Shown here piece after piece: positions 42,893 to 51,434 of a stretch of 64,000 nt of DNA. Below the pieces are notes generated by a model that searched no databases, had not been told where the DNA came from, and saw nothing but the letters and a program-made list of their open reading frames with translations. Source of the stretch: JAFDCJ01 sp964527835 (GTDB lineage: Bacteria; Desulfobacterota; Desulfobacteria; Desulfobacterales; JAFDCJ01); contig CAZGNV010000004.1 in assembly GCA_964527835.1 (NCBI GenBank), positions 71,976 through 135,975 of the forward strand, read 5' to 3'. Position numbers and translations under genes: made by a program. Every line of letters starts with the position of its first letter. Within the stretch, counting starts at the first letter, position 1.

Positions 42893-42922
42893 AGGGGCTG
42901 CCTCCCCGGGGAGGCAGCCCCT
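42893..42922. terminator. Perfect 30-bp GC-rich palindrome downstream of gcdA-like gene
   Basis: AGGGGCTGCCTCCCC is followed directly by its reverse complement, giving a 15-bp stem with practically no loop. It lies just after the stop of the carboxyltransferase gene on the minus strand. A T-run is missing on that strand, so termination efficiency is uncertain. Confidence 0.45.
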
Positions 42923-42925
42923 GGT

Positions 42926-44659
42926 TTATCCCTTGATAATCCGGGGCAGCATCATCTGGTGCTGGGGACAGATGGAGCGCGGATTCTGATAGGCGGCACT
43001 GGCAAATGCAACCAGGTACTTGCGGATTTCGGTCATTTTGACCACTTCATCCACCAGGCCGTGCTGGGCGCAGTAAACCGGCCGCGAATTGTCATAATAG
43101 TCCTTGACCAGCTTGTTCATTTCCTCGATGACCGGCTCCAGGGGTCGGCCGGCATCTTTTTCCTTGACCAGGCGGCGCGAGAAACTGGCGGCCGCAGCGG
43201 TCTCACCGTGCATGACGTAAATCTCGGTGGTAGCCGTGCCCAACGTGAACGCATTGTGCCGGTTGGCCGTTGGCCCGCCCATGATATAGTGGGCAGCGGC
43301 GGTTCCCTTGCGCAGGACCACCAGGGTCATGGGAACATCGGTCTGCTGGATGGAATAAATCAATGCCTGGCCCAGTCCCAGCAGCTCGGCTTTTTCGGCG
43401 ATATCTCCCACGTCGATGCCGGTGGTATCCTGGAACCAGACGATCGGCACCCGATCGCGGCCACAATAGGTCACAAATTCGTTCATCTTGATGAGCCCCT
43501 GGCGGTAAAGCTTGCCGCCGATGCCTGGATAGGGGGCGTATTCAGGATAATCCTCACCGAAAAATCCCTGGCGGTTGCCAATGACCCCCACCAGGAACCC
43601 ATCCAGCTTAACCAGGCCGGTATAGACTTCGGGGCCGTAATCCGGACGGTATTCCATGTGTTCGCTGCCGTCCACGATACGGGCCAGGATTTCGTCGAAA
43701 TTGTACATCTGTTTCTGGTTGAAGGGCAAAAGGCGATAAATGTCCTCGGCCGGCAGGCGCGGTTCTTTTGGCTCGGCGACCCGGAAAAACTTGGGGTTGT
43801 AAGCCGGCATGTCTTGCATGTATTCTTTGAGTCCATCGAGAACGCCTTCCTCGGTTTCATAGACATGGCGGAAAAATCCGGTTTCGTCGTGATGGATTTT
43901 AACGCTTCCCGGCGGTTCGACCTTGAACTGCTTGGCAGCGGCGATCAGCTGTTCGGCGCCATCCAGATCAAAAAAACCCTTGGGTGACATGCCGCTTAAA
44001 ATGCCCCCTCCGCCCACGGCGATATTGCAGTTTTTATGGGCAAAAAGAATGGTGGGGCTGATGCCCTGGTAGCCTCCGCCGGCCGGATTGGTGCCATAGA
44101 TGCCCGCCAGAATGGGAATGCCCATTTGTTCCAGCTCCGCATGCCTGAAAAATGTCGTCCCGGAGCCGCGTCGGCCGGCGTAAAATTTTTCCTGCTCGGT
44201 CAGTTTGACCCCGCTGCAGTTAACCAGCCAGACCAGGGGAATGTTGAGCCGTTTGGCCAGATTGGTGCACCGAAAAATGTTCTCCGCCTGGCCGGGCAGC
44301 CAGGCGCCGGCAAACACCTTGTTGTCAAAGCCGATTAACACCGCCCATTTGCCGGAAATCTTGCACAGGCCGTCAATGACGTTGGTGGTGCCCTCAACGT
44401 TTTCTGCCGGGTTGTAAAGGGTATGCAGGGGGCACCAGGTGCCCTCGTCGACCAGGTAGTCAATGCGCTGCCAGACGGTCAACTGCCCGCGGGCATTGAT
44501 TTTTTCCGTCGGCATCCCGGCGTTTTTAACCTTTTCAACTGCTTCATCCACCTGGGCTTCGACTTCCTTGACCTTGCCGATGTTGGCTTCCGTGCTTTTA
44601 ATCTGGCCTTCCTTGAGCGGCTGGCCAAATTCCTTCATTTTTTCAAAATACGGTCTCAT
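42926..44659 (-). CDS. gcdA: Glutaconyl-CoA decarboxylase alpha subunit-like carboxyltransferase
   Basis: 577 residues, the length of GcdA. The two-domain crotonase-fold carboxyltransferase shows GTNPAGGGYQGISPT, GGKLYRQGLIKMNEFVT, CGRDRVPIVWFQDTTGIDVGD and ENAESICP-like AYQNPRSICPQHQM at the end, each typical of GcdA rather than propionyl-CoA carboxylase. GcdA moves CO2 from glutaconyl-CoA to biotin on the carrier subunit; the membrane subunit GcdB then releases it with Na+ export. The carrier gene lies divergently at 44962; no GcdB gene is in the window. Anaerobes that degrade aromatics through glutaryl-CoA use this enzyme. AGGAGG precedes the ATG. Confidence 0.82.
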   Translation of the reverse strand: MRPYFEKMKEFGQPLKEGQIKSTEANIGKVKEVEAQVDEAVEKVKNAGMPTEKINARGQLTVWQRIDYLVDEGTWCPLHTLYNPAENVEGTTNVIDGLCKISGKWAVLIGFDNKVFAGAWLPGQAENIFRCTNLAKRLNIPLVWLVNCSGVKLTEQEKFYAGRRGSGTTFFRHAELEQMGIPILAGIYGTNPAGGGYQGISPTILFAHKNCNIAVGGGGILSGMSPKGFFDLDGAEQLIAAAKQFKVEPPGSVKIHHDETGFFRHVYETEEGVLDGLKEYMQDMPAYNPKFFRVAEPKEPRLPAEDIYRLLPFNQKQMYNFDEILARIVDGSEHMEYRPDYGPEVYTGLVKLDGFLVGVIGNRQGFFGEDYPEYAPYPGIGGKLYRQGLIKMNEFVTYCGRDRVPIVWFQDTTGIDVGDIAEKAELLGLGQALIYSIQQTDVPMTLVVLRKGTAAAHYIMGGPTANRHNAFTLGTATTEIYVMHGETAAAASFSRRLVKEKDAGRPLEPVIEEMNKLVKDYYDNSRPVYCAQHGLVDEVVKMTEIRKYLVAFASAAYQNPRSICPQHQMMLPRIIKG

Positions 44660-44863
44660 AATTTTCCTCCTGATCTGCGTTTTTTCCAGTATGCGCCCAT
44701 TGCAGCCGACGGGCCGCCGGGTTTCAGAATGGGATCTTTCTCACAAGTTCAAAACATCATTACATAAATGAAGCGGACCGGCACGTCAAGAATATAATCC
44801 AGCCGAGGGCAAAAAAAAAGCGCCGGCTGGCATTGTTTTTTTCAAAAACAGCGGGCTTTGTCC

Positions 44864-44892
44864 TTGACATTCGATGCGGCTTCCAGTATCAA
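44864..44892 (+). promoter_or_regulatory. Candidate promoter for the biotin-carrier gene
   Basis: TTGACA at 44864-44869, a 17-bp spacer and TATCAA at 44887-44892 lie in the 302-bp divergent gap 44660-44961. Nothing else was recognised in the gap except a short A-run near 44812. Confidence 0.55.
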
Positions 44893-44961
44893 GCGTATCT
44901 GTTTGCAATTATCCTGCGCGGTTCCAAATGCCAAGACAGTTCACACCGAAGGGAGGAAGTG

Positions 44962-45177
44962 ATGAGTAAAGAAATAAAAGCACCCATGCCGGGTAAGATT
45001 ATCAACATCCTTGTCAAGGAAGGCGACGAGGTGCTGGAATACCAGGAAGTGCTGATCCTGGAAGCCATGAAGATGGAAAATGCCATCCCCTCAACTGAAT
45101 CCGGCGTTGTCAAGGAGATCAAGGTCAACGTGGAAGATACCGTCGCCACCGACCAGGTGTTGATGGTGCTTGAATAA
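44962..45177 (+). CDS. Biotin carrier protein (biotinyl-lipoyl domain)
   Basis: 71 residues, only the biotinyl domain. EAMKMEN with Lys37 is the biotinylation motif; flanking APMPGKI and the conserved hammerhead turn are present. The ATG is preceded by GGGAGG at 44951-44956. Free-standing carriers serve decarboxylases such as glutaconyl-CoA (GcdC), oxaloacetate or methylmalonyl-CoA decarboxylase. The divergent GcdA-like gene makes it the likely partner. It lacks the Pro-Ala linker of longer GcdC proteins. Confidence 0.87.
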   Translation: MSKEIKAPMPGKIINILVKEGDEVLEYQEVLILEAMKMENAIPSTESGVVKEIKVNVEDTVATDQVLMVLE

Positions 45178-45221
45178 AAAATCCGATCCGGCGCCCGCCG
45201 GAGCCGGTATTTTCAAGTTGC

Positions 45222-45252
45222 AAAGCCCGCTGCCATTCAATGGCCGGGCTTT
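45222..45252. terminator. Bidirectional terminator between convergent genes
   Basis: AAAGCCCG (45222-45229) pairs with CGGGCTTT (45245-45252), with an inner GCCAT/ATGGC pair. The stem has A-rich and T-rich flanks, so it can end transcription of the biotin-carrier gene and of the HD-domain gene from the other side. Confidence 0.65.
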
Positions 45253-45311
45253 CTTATTGGCGCCCGCCCGCGCTCCCATTATACCGGAGAACCCGCCGGT
45301 CAACTCGCACA

Positions 45312-47552
45312 CTACAGGCGGAAGGCCCGATCTTCCGGGTCACGCCCTGCACCGGCGCCGATTTTCCATCCCTTTTTCGGGGGAGGGATCTTTTTTTCCT
45401 GCCATGGGTAGCGGATGCGGGAGTGAAATGAGGCTTCAAGGGCATCCACCAGGGTTTGCACAATTTTGGCAAGGTCCCTTGAGGTCAGGTCGCACTCACC
45501 GAACTGTCCGTCAACGATTCGTTTGACCAGAATATGGCGCACCATTTTTTCAAGTTCTTTGCGCTTTGGTTCCTGCAGGGAGCGGGAAGCGGCCTCCACC
45601 GAATCGGCAACCATTAAAACAGCGGCTTCCACGCTCTGGGGTTTGGGACCTGGATAGCGAAAATCCTCCTGGCGGACCTTGCTTTTGGGATAGACCCGGG
45701 CGGCAATATTGTAAAAATATTCCATCAACTGGGTGCCATGGTGCTGCAGGATTAAATCCACCACCGCTTTCGGCAGCCCGGACTCCTGGCCGATGCGCAT
45801 CCCGTGCCGTACATGATTGATGATCAGCTTGGTGCTTTCCCGGGGTTCAAGGACATCGTGGGGGTTTTCGCTGTTGAACTGGTTTTCAATGAAAAATTTG
45901 GGGTTCATCATTTTGCCGATGTCATGATAATAGGCTCCGATTCGCAACAGCTGGGTGTTGGCGCCGATGGCCTCCCCCACCGACTGGGCCAGGTAAGCCA
46001 CCGTCATGGAGTGCTGATAGGTGCCCGGGGCTTTGGACAACAGCTCTTTCATCAGGGGACGATTCAGGTCCATGTAGCGGTTGAGCTTGAAAGTGGAGGC
46101 GGTCTGCCAGCTTATTTCCAGCAGCGGCAGCAGCAGCAGCACCACGGGGCCGGCCGCCAGGCCTCCGGCAAAACCCCAGACCATGTTGGTTGTCAGGGCC
46201 GGGTCGACTGTTTTTTGCAGCAGATCGATATTAATGGGCTGCAGGCGCAGCAGCCTGGACAAAATCGGCTGCCAGTGTCCGGTAAAGATGACGATGCTCA
46301 CCGCGTTGATTATTGCCACCAGCAGTGACGGCCACATGATCTGCAGGCGCTTGCGCAGGCCCGAAGAGACCAGCACGGCCGCCAGCCCGCCGAAGGCAAA
46401 AAACAACAGGATCTGAAAGGTAGGGCCGCAAAGCAGACTTGCCAGCAGCGCGCCGAGCAGGGTGGTGCCGGTGGCGGTAATTTTGCCGTGGTTTAAGGCG
46501 ATGACCAGCATGGGCAGCAGGCCAAAAGGCAGGATGTAAATCGGAAAAGGAGTCAAAACCAGGCTTGCCTTGAGGATGACCACGGTGCTGATCAACAGGG
46601 ACAAAAGAAAGGCGTACGGGGGTTCGTGACGGGAACCGTCCCCGAGAATCCGGGACAGGAATAGATTATAAAACAGGACCATAAACAGAACGGTAAACGC
46701 GATCCAGGGGACTTCATGGTACAGGGTCTTTGCCTCCTGCCTGCGGTAAGTGGCCAGCAGCATGACATCTTTTTCAGTTAACTGCTTGCGAAAGGCCACC
46801 AAGACATCTCCCGGGTGATAGGATACCATCGTCGAGGGGTATTCCAGGGCGATGCGGTCCAGGCGGCGCTTGTTTTCATTTTCGTCATACAGCAGGTTTG
46901 GCTGCAGCGTGGCCTGGGCCAGGCGCAGCACCGGGTCGAGGACATTTTTTCTTACCTGCCAGAAAAGTTGCCGGACCTTTTCATCCAGCAGGAGACGGGC
47001 CTTTTCCGGGGTAATCAGTTCGTCTACGGGCTGGGTCACGCTGCCGGCTGAATTCGGGCGTTGGATTTCGATTGTCTGCTTGCCCATCAGATGGCGGGGA
47101 TCATCGATCACTTTGTTTTGCAGGATCGACTCTTCAATGGTCAGAATGCCTTCCAGCAGATTGGCTAAATCGTGATAACGGGCGATGTTGATGATATCCG
47201 TTGCCGACAGCTCAACGCCCAGCATTTGCCTGAGCTTGCGGCTCAGATCTTCCGCCTGCCTGCGGCCTTTTCCCTGCAGGGAGGAAAAGGCCTGCATTAC
47301 CTGCTGGAACTGGCGTTTGGAGGCGTCAATCCGCTGGGGAAAGTAGCGAAACACCGGAACATAACGGGCCAGCGCTTTTTCCCGATTGGCCTCCAGCGCC
47401 CGGGCCTGGTCGAAGCGAAAACTCTGACGTGACCGGATGGTAAGGTACACCGGCTGACCGTTCGCCGGCGGCCGGAAAGCCAGGTAGATATCTTCCAGGT
47501 AGCAGGACAGAATTGTTAACCCGATCAGAATAATGTTCAATAGCCATTTCAT
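45312..47552 (-). CDS. 7TM-HD phosphohydrolase (PgpH-like)
   Basis: 746 residues. A first transmembrane helix (4-24), an extracellular 7TMR-HDED domain (about 40-275), seven helices (about 280-475), and a cytosolic HD domain with His514, the HDIGK motif at 543-547 and later His pair LILQHHGT. PgpH of Firmicutes hydrolyses cyclic di-AMP and senses an outside signal through the HDED domain. In Gram-negative anaerobes the substrate may be c-di-AMP or another cyclic dinucleotide. Start ATG is the first in frame. It ends at a shared terminator with the biotin-carrier gene. Confidence 0.85.
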   Translation of the reverse strand: MKWLLNIILIGLTILSCYLEDIYLAFRPPANGQPVYLTIRSRQSFRFDQARALEANREKALARYVPVFRYFPQRIDASKRQFQQVMQAFSSLQGKGRRQAEDLSRKLRQMLGVELSATDIINIARYHDLANLLEGILTIEESILQNKVIDDPRHLMGKQTIEIQRPNSAGSVTQPVDELITPEKARLLLDEKVRQLFWQVRKNVLDPVLRLAQATLQPNLLYDENENKRRLDRIALEYPSTMVSYHPGDVLVAFRKQLTEKDVMLLATYRRQEAKTLYHEVPWIAFTVLFMVLFYNLFLSRILGDGSRHEPPYAFLLSLLISTVVILKASLVLTPFPIYILPFGLLPMLVIALNHGKITATGTTLLGALLASLLCGPTFQILLFFAFGGLAAVLVSSGLRKRLQIMWPSLLVAIINAVSIVIFTGHWQPILSRLLRLQPINIDLLQKTVDPALTTNMVWGFAGGLAAGPVVLLLLPLLEISWQTASTFKLNRYMDLNRPLMKELLSKAPGTYQHSMTVAYLAQSVGEAIGANTQLLRIGAYYHDIGKMMNPKFFIENQFNSENPHDVLEPRESTKLIINHVRHGMRIGQESGLPKAVVDLILQHHGTQLMEYFYNIAARVYPKSKVRQEDFRYPGPKPQSVEAAVLMVADSVEAASRSLQEPKRKELEKMVRHILVKRIVDGQFGECDLTSRDLAKIVQTLVDALEASFHSRIRYPWQEKKIPPPKKGWKIGAGAGRDPEDRAFRL

Positions 47553-47761
47553 TGCATCTGCATCCCAACGCCGGAAGGCCGGCAGGCATCTAAACCCCGA
47601 TCATATAAGGCCGTGGCGCCGGAGTCAATCAAATCCCTCCAGGATACTTAATTTTGGATTTCAACCCGGGATTCGGTTCCGGCTGCAGGGTGGTATTGTT
47701 TTATCGGAATCAGCCCCGTTTTTATATAACTATTTGTAATAATAAAAAAAATTATAAAAAC

Positions 47762-47790
47762 TTGATGTTTTCGATGATTTTTGACATAAT
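47762..47790 (+). promoter_or_regulatory. Candidate promoter for the FHA gene
   Basis: TTGATG at 47762-47767 and CATAAT at 47785-47790, 17 bp apart, lie in a very AT-rich part of the 310-bp divergent gap 47553-47862. The rest of the gap shows no gene. Confidence 0.5.
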
Positions 47791-47862
47791 GTATTAAGGG
47801 GTGTTTGCAGACGTTCTGTTCTTATAGGGTATTTTGGTTGATTGTGCAAAGGAAGGCCTGAA

Positions 47863-48519
47863 ATGCTTGGCAAAGCTTTTGGTTTCGGGAAAAAGCAGAA
47901 AAAAGATGCGACCCGCAAGGCTTCCGCCTCATCAGCAGACGGCCGCACCCCCATTGGAAATATTGCCAAGATGCTGAATGCCTCGGGCAGGATTGGTCTG
48001 CAGACCATGCAAAAACTGGCAGCCACATACAAAAAAGCGCAATTCATCCGGTTTATTCATCAGCCCGTGCTCGTGGGGTCTTCCATTAAAAGCGGCTCAT
48101 TGTTTGGCCAGAAACAGCTCGGCAGCGCGGAAATGAATCAGACCATCATTTTTGAAGTCGACAACACCGGCGGGGGCGGGTCGGATTCAGAGAGCCTGAA
48201 ATATGCGATTTATCCGCTGGTCAAAGGCGAAGATACCACCGGATCGTTGAACATCTTCTCCATCGGCCGGGTCCATGGCAATGACATGATCATGCCCGAT
48301 TACGCAATTTCCAAACAACATGCGATTCTGGAAATCAAACGCGGCAATTATTTCATCCGCGATTGTGATTCCACCAACGGGACCAAGGTAAACGGGGTCC
48401 TGGTGGAAAAAAAGCCCGTCCGGCTCAAGGATGGCGATATTCTCGGTTTTGCACGCTACGAGTTCAGCTTCCTTTTCCCGGAATCCTTTTACAACATGCT
48501 CAAAGGATCCGGCGACTAA
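47863..48519 (+). CDS. FHA-domain protein
   Basis: 218 residues from the ATG at 47863, with GGAAGG seven bases upstream. The N-terminus is basic (GKAFGFGKKQKK). The FHA domain occupies about 110-205: IFSIGRVHGNDM, ISKQHAILEIKRGNYFIRD, STNGTKVNGV, all phosphothreonine-binding landmarks. It would bind a phosphorylated partner; no kinase gene is adjacent. The middle region is Gly/Ser rich. Confidence 0.82.
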   Translation: MLGKAFGFGKKQKKDATRKASASSADGRTPIGNIAKMLNASGRIGLQTMQKLAATYKKAQFIRFIHQPVLVGSSIKSGSLFGQKQLGSAEMNQTIIFEVDNTGGGGSDSESLKYAIYPLVKGEDTTGSLNIFSIGRVHGNDMIMPDYAISKQHAILEIKRGNYFIRDCDSTNGTKVNGVLVEKKPVRLKDGDILGFARYEFSFLFPESFYNMLKGSGD

Positions 48520-48540
48520 AGTCAAAATTGCATCCCATTT

Positions 48541-50025
48541 TTACTTCTCGTATCCGACAACCTTCAAACTGACGCGGCCGATGAGCGCCATTAAATCGAG
48601 CTGTTGCCGTGCAGACCCGGTAACCAAGCGGATGTGACTGACATCGGCTGGTATCTGATCAAAAAGCGCATCAACGGTTATCCAGCGTCCGAGGTACACC
48701 AGGTTCCAGGCATGGTAAAAAAAGCGTCCCCGTAAATAAACGAGACCGGCTTCTATCCGGCAGGGGATGCCGGCGGCCCTTGCCAGGGCGGCCAGCAGCA
48801 CGGCATGTTCATTGCAGTCGCCGATGCGGTTTTCAAGGGTCGACAGGGCATCCGGCAGGGAGAGCACCGGGCGTTTTTCAATATGCTGATTCACCCAGGT
48901 GACCAGACGGCGCACTTTGTCCAGACCGTCAGCCTGCCGGGCGACGATGCGGCGGGCCAGGTCCTTGATTTTGGCATTGTCCGACTGGATGAAAGGCGTC
49001 GGTCTTAAGTAGATTTTTTCGAGCATGCCCAGCTGCTGCAAAGCCTCGTCTGTCTCAAGGCCGCTCAGGGATTCCTTTTTGATGGTCAGCAGCTTTCCCT
49101 CGAGGTGCTGGCGCCCCCCGTTGAGCCGGGTGTTTTCCAGGGCGATGCCGGAGATTTGAACCTGCAGGCGGGTCAGACGCTGCAAATCGTTGAGCACGAC
49201 GTTGGCGGCGATGGAAGCCGCCCGGGTCAGGTCGCTGCCGGCTTCCAGGTCCCGGCGGCTGTCGATATCGCCTCGACTGGTTTTTTCCATCCGGATTCCC
49301 AGCAGGCCTTCTTCTTTTAAAAGGCCGCCGTTTTTGTCGATCCAGGCGAACTGGGTGATGCCTTTAAACTTCAAGGCCACTTTGACAGCGGTGCGGGTAC
49401 TTTGATCGAAGGGGATCTCTTCCGGGCCGACGACTTCCAGAATCACCGGTGCCTGATCCAGGGTGGCCGGGTCAAAAACGTCGAAAGCATAGCGGTCCCC
49501 GGTCCTGAGCCGGGTGGACCCCATGGCCGCTGTGATGCCGGCCAACAGGTAAGGTTTGGTTTTCAACACGAGGCTCATTTTGCGATGGCTTCCGGCACTG
49601 GCCGTTTCGATGGACAGCAGGTTTTCTGTCACGGTTCCGTGCACCTGGAAACGGAAGCGGCCGGAGTTGATTTCAAAGTCGAAATCCGCCAGGCTGAAGT
49701 CGGCATGCAGCCGGGCCCGGGTGACGAGGCGAATATCCTGTACCATGCCCATGGTGTTGAGTCGCATGCGCACGGTTTCTTCCAGCCGCCAGCCGCCGTT
49801 TTGGGCGGCAAGGCGGATGTGGGCAAAGCCAATTCGGCGGTCGTTCTGAAAAATGTTCATCCAGGTTTCAGTGTTGCGGGGGGCATCGAGTTGAGTAATT
49901 GACAGGCGGGGGGGGCGGTGGGCGAACTTTTCCAGCAGACCCAGGCGAACGGAAAAAAGACCGGTGAATGTCAGGACCAGCAAGGCGCCTGTGATCAAAA
50001 ACGATTTGTTTTTATACAGCGGCAT
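48541..50025 (-). CDS. Transglutaminase-like cysteine peptidase family protein
   Basis: 494 residues with an N-terminal membrane anchor (about 9-26). The C-terminal transglutaminase core has the triad Cys404 (GDCNEHAVLL), His438 (FYHAWNLV) and Asp452 (WITVDALFD). A large beta-rich domain precedes it (50-330). Such proteins are often periplasmic and may crosslink or hydrolyse peptides or proteins. The gene is followed 31 bp later, upstream on the same strand, by a solute-binding-protein gene, but functional linkage is unclear. Confidence 0.8.
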   Translation of the reverse strand: MPLYKNKSFLITGALLVLTFTGLFSVRLGLLEKFAHRPPRLSITQLDAPRNTETWMNIFQNDRRIGFAHIRLAAQNGGWRLEETVRMRLNTMGMVQDIRLVTRARLHADFSLADFDFEINSGRFRFQVHGTVTENLLSIETASAGSHRKMSLVLKTKPYLLAGITAAMGSTRLRTGDRYAFDVFDPATLDQAPVILEVVGPEEIPFDQSTRTAVKVALKFKGITQFAWIDKNGGLLKEEGLLGIRMEKTSRGDIDSRRDLEAGSDLTRAASIAANVVLNDLQRLTRLQVQISGIALENTRLNGGRQHLEGKLLTIKKESLSGLETDEALQQLGMLEKIYLRPTPFIQSDNAKIKDLARRIVARQADGLDKVRRLVTWVNQHIEKRPVLSLPDALSTLENRIGDCNEHAVLLAALARAAGIPCRIEAGLVYLRGRFFYHAWNLVYLGRWITVDALFDQIPADVSHIRLVTGSARQQLDLMALIGRVSLKVVGYEK

Positions 50026-50056
50026 GGTGGATTTTATAACACTGCAGGGGCAGATC

Positions 50057-50884
50057 TTACTTTGTAAACGGGATCCAGCGCTGAATCAGCTGCTTCAGTT
50101 TTTTTTCGTTGGCGGGGTTTTCCAGGAATTCATTGACCGCCTGCAGCAGTTCGGGATCGTCCTTGCGAACCCCCCAGGCCAGGTTCTCCTGGGTCAGCAG
50201 CGTAAAGCGTCCCGTGGGTCCCCGCAGCACTGTCAGGCCGCGGTTTTCGTTTTCCGAGGCCAGGTAAAGGACCATTGGGGCGTCATAGACAAACAGGTCG
50301 ATTTCTTTGTCGATCAGCGCCTTTACGGCGGCTTGCGGTGTTGAGAACAATACTTTTTTGAAGTCGCTGAAGCGGGTTTCCACGAAATACCCGCCGGTGG
50401 TGTCCCTCACAGCCCCGATAACCGAACTGGTGGTCAGCGAGAAAAAACCGGTGCTGAAACGGGCCGCGTCCACCATGCGGATTAAAGCCATCTGGCCGCT
50501 CTTAAAATACGGACGACAAAAGGCAATTCGCACCTCCCGCAGAGGAGTGACGGTCAGTCCGGACATGATGATGTCAATGCGGTTTTCCAGCAGGGCCGGT
50601 ATCTGGTCTTTCCATTTCAGTTCTACGAAGCGCAGGGACCGGCCGAGGTGGGCGGCCAGCTCCCGGGCGAATTCCGCCTCCAGGCCGGTGATTTTGCCGT
50701 TCTGTTTGAAGATCAGCGGAGGAGCATCCGGGGTGATGCCGACCCGCAGCAGGTTTTTGTCGGCGGCGGCAGTTGGGTTTCCGGCGGAGAGCTGCCCGTT
50801 GGCGGCACACCCAGCCAGCCCCAGGAGGCTGGCTGCCAGCAAAACAGCAGCGATCGGTCGGCATCTGTACCTATATCTGGGCAT
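50057..50884 (-). CDS. Extracellular solute-binding lipoprotein, family 3
   Basis: 275 residues. The lipobox LAGC ends a hydrophobic signal (about 10-24). The SBP_bac_3 fold follows: LRVGITPDAPPLIFKQNGKI, LEAEFARELAAHLG, DIIMSGLTVTPLREVRIAFC. Family members bind polar amino acids or signalling compounds. No permease gene is adjacent, so it may be an orphan receptor for a chemosensory or periplasmic sensor role. Confidence 0.82.
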   Translation of the reverse strand: MPRYRYRCRPIAAVLLAASLLGLAGCAANGQLSAGNPTAAADKNLLRVGITPDAPPLIFKQNGKITGLEAEFARELAAHLGRSLRFVELKWKDQIPALLENRIDIIMSGLTVTPLREVRIAFCRPYFKSGQMALIRMVDAARFSTGFFSLTTSSVIGAVRDTTGGYFVETRFSDFKKVLFSTPQAAVKALIDKEIDLFVYDAPMVLYLASENENRGLTVLRGPTGRFTLLTQENLAWGVRKDDPELLQAVNEFLENPANEKKLKQLIQRWIPFTK

Positions 50885-50918
50885 TTTTTACGGCTTCATC
50901 AACTTTAATGAATTCATA

Positions 50919-50985
50919 AAAAGCTTATTTATACCGCGAGCGGCAACCTATGAACAACGAACTTGGGTTGACTTCGTTGGAAGTC
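50919..50985. repeat. Interspersed hairpin repeat leader, copy 3
   Basis: A 67-bp block beginning CATAAAAAGCTTATTTATACC is about 90% identical to 33653-33719, and the last 46 bp (50940-50985) match exactly. The hairpin arms of copies 1 and 2 are absent. It lies in the 315-bp gap 50885-51199 before the cold-shock gene. Confidence 0.7.
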
Positions 50986-51088
50986 TTGGGTGAATGACGG
51001 GTTGCGCTTCCGCCAACCTCGATGGAAATATAGCATTTCTTGCAGTCCGATGTACAGCACCAATTTGTCCGCCGGCCCATGATTTTGC

Positions 51089-51119
51089 TTGACACCTTTG
51101 GACAAATTTGGGCTATAAT
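51089..51119 (+). promoter_or_regulatory. Candidate promoter for the cold-shock gene
   Basis: A consensus TTGACA at 51089-51094 and a perfect TATAAT at 51114-51119 are spaced by 19 bp, two longer than optimal. The 80-nt leader that follows is the expected place for cold-shock regulation. Confidence 0.5.
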
Positions 51120-51199
51120 AATCAAGTTCAATGAATTCAGGGGATTGACCCGTTCTCGTTCATTTTTCCAAGCAGGGTATGTGCCGGGAGTTTTCAATT

Positions 51200-51400
51200 A
51201 TGCCGCAGGGAACAGTCAAGTGGTTCAACAACAAGAGGGGTTGGGGCTTTATTGTCAAGGAAGACGGTGAAGACATTTTTGTGCATTACTCCGCCATCAG
51301 GGGCGATGGTTTCAAGTCCCTTGCCGAAGGTCAGCGCGTGCAGTTCGATATTGAACAGGGCGATAAGGGTCCTGCGGCAGCGAATGTCGAAGTTGTCTAG
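51200..51400 (+). CDS. csp: Cold-shock domain protein (CspA family)
   Basis: 66 residues from the ATG at 51200; the longer start at 51179 adds seven unlikely residues. The RNP1 motif KRGWGFI and RNP2 DIFVHYS are intact, with GTVKWFN at the start. It binds single-stranded RNA/DNA and melts structure at low temperature. It stands alone, between a repeat and the recN gene on the opposite strand. Confidence 0.92.
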   Translation: MPQGTVKWFNNKRGWGFIVKEDGEDIFVHYSAIRGDGFKSLAEGQRVQFDIEQGDKGPAAANVEVV

Positions 51401-51434
51401 CGTCGGACCGAGTTTCAGCTGAACAACCAGCCAT

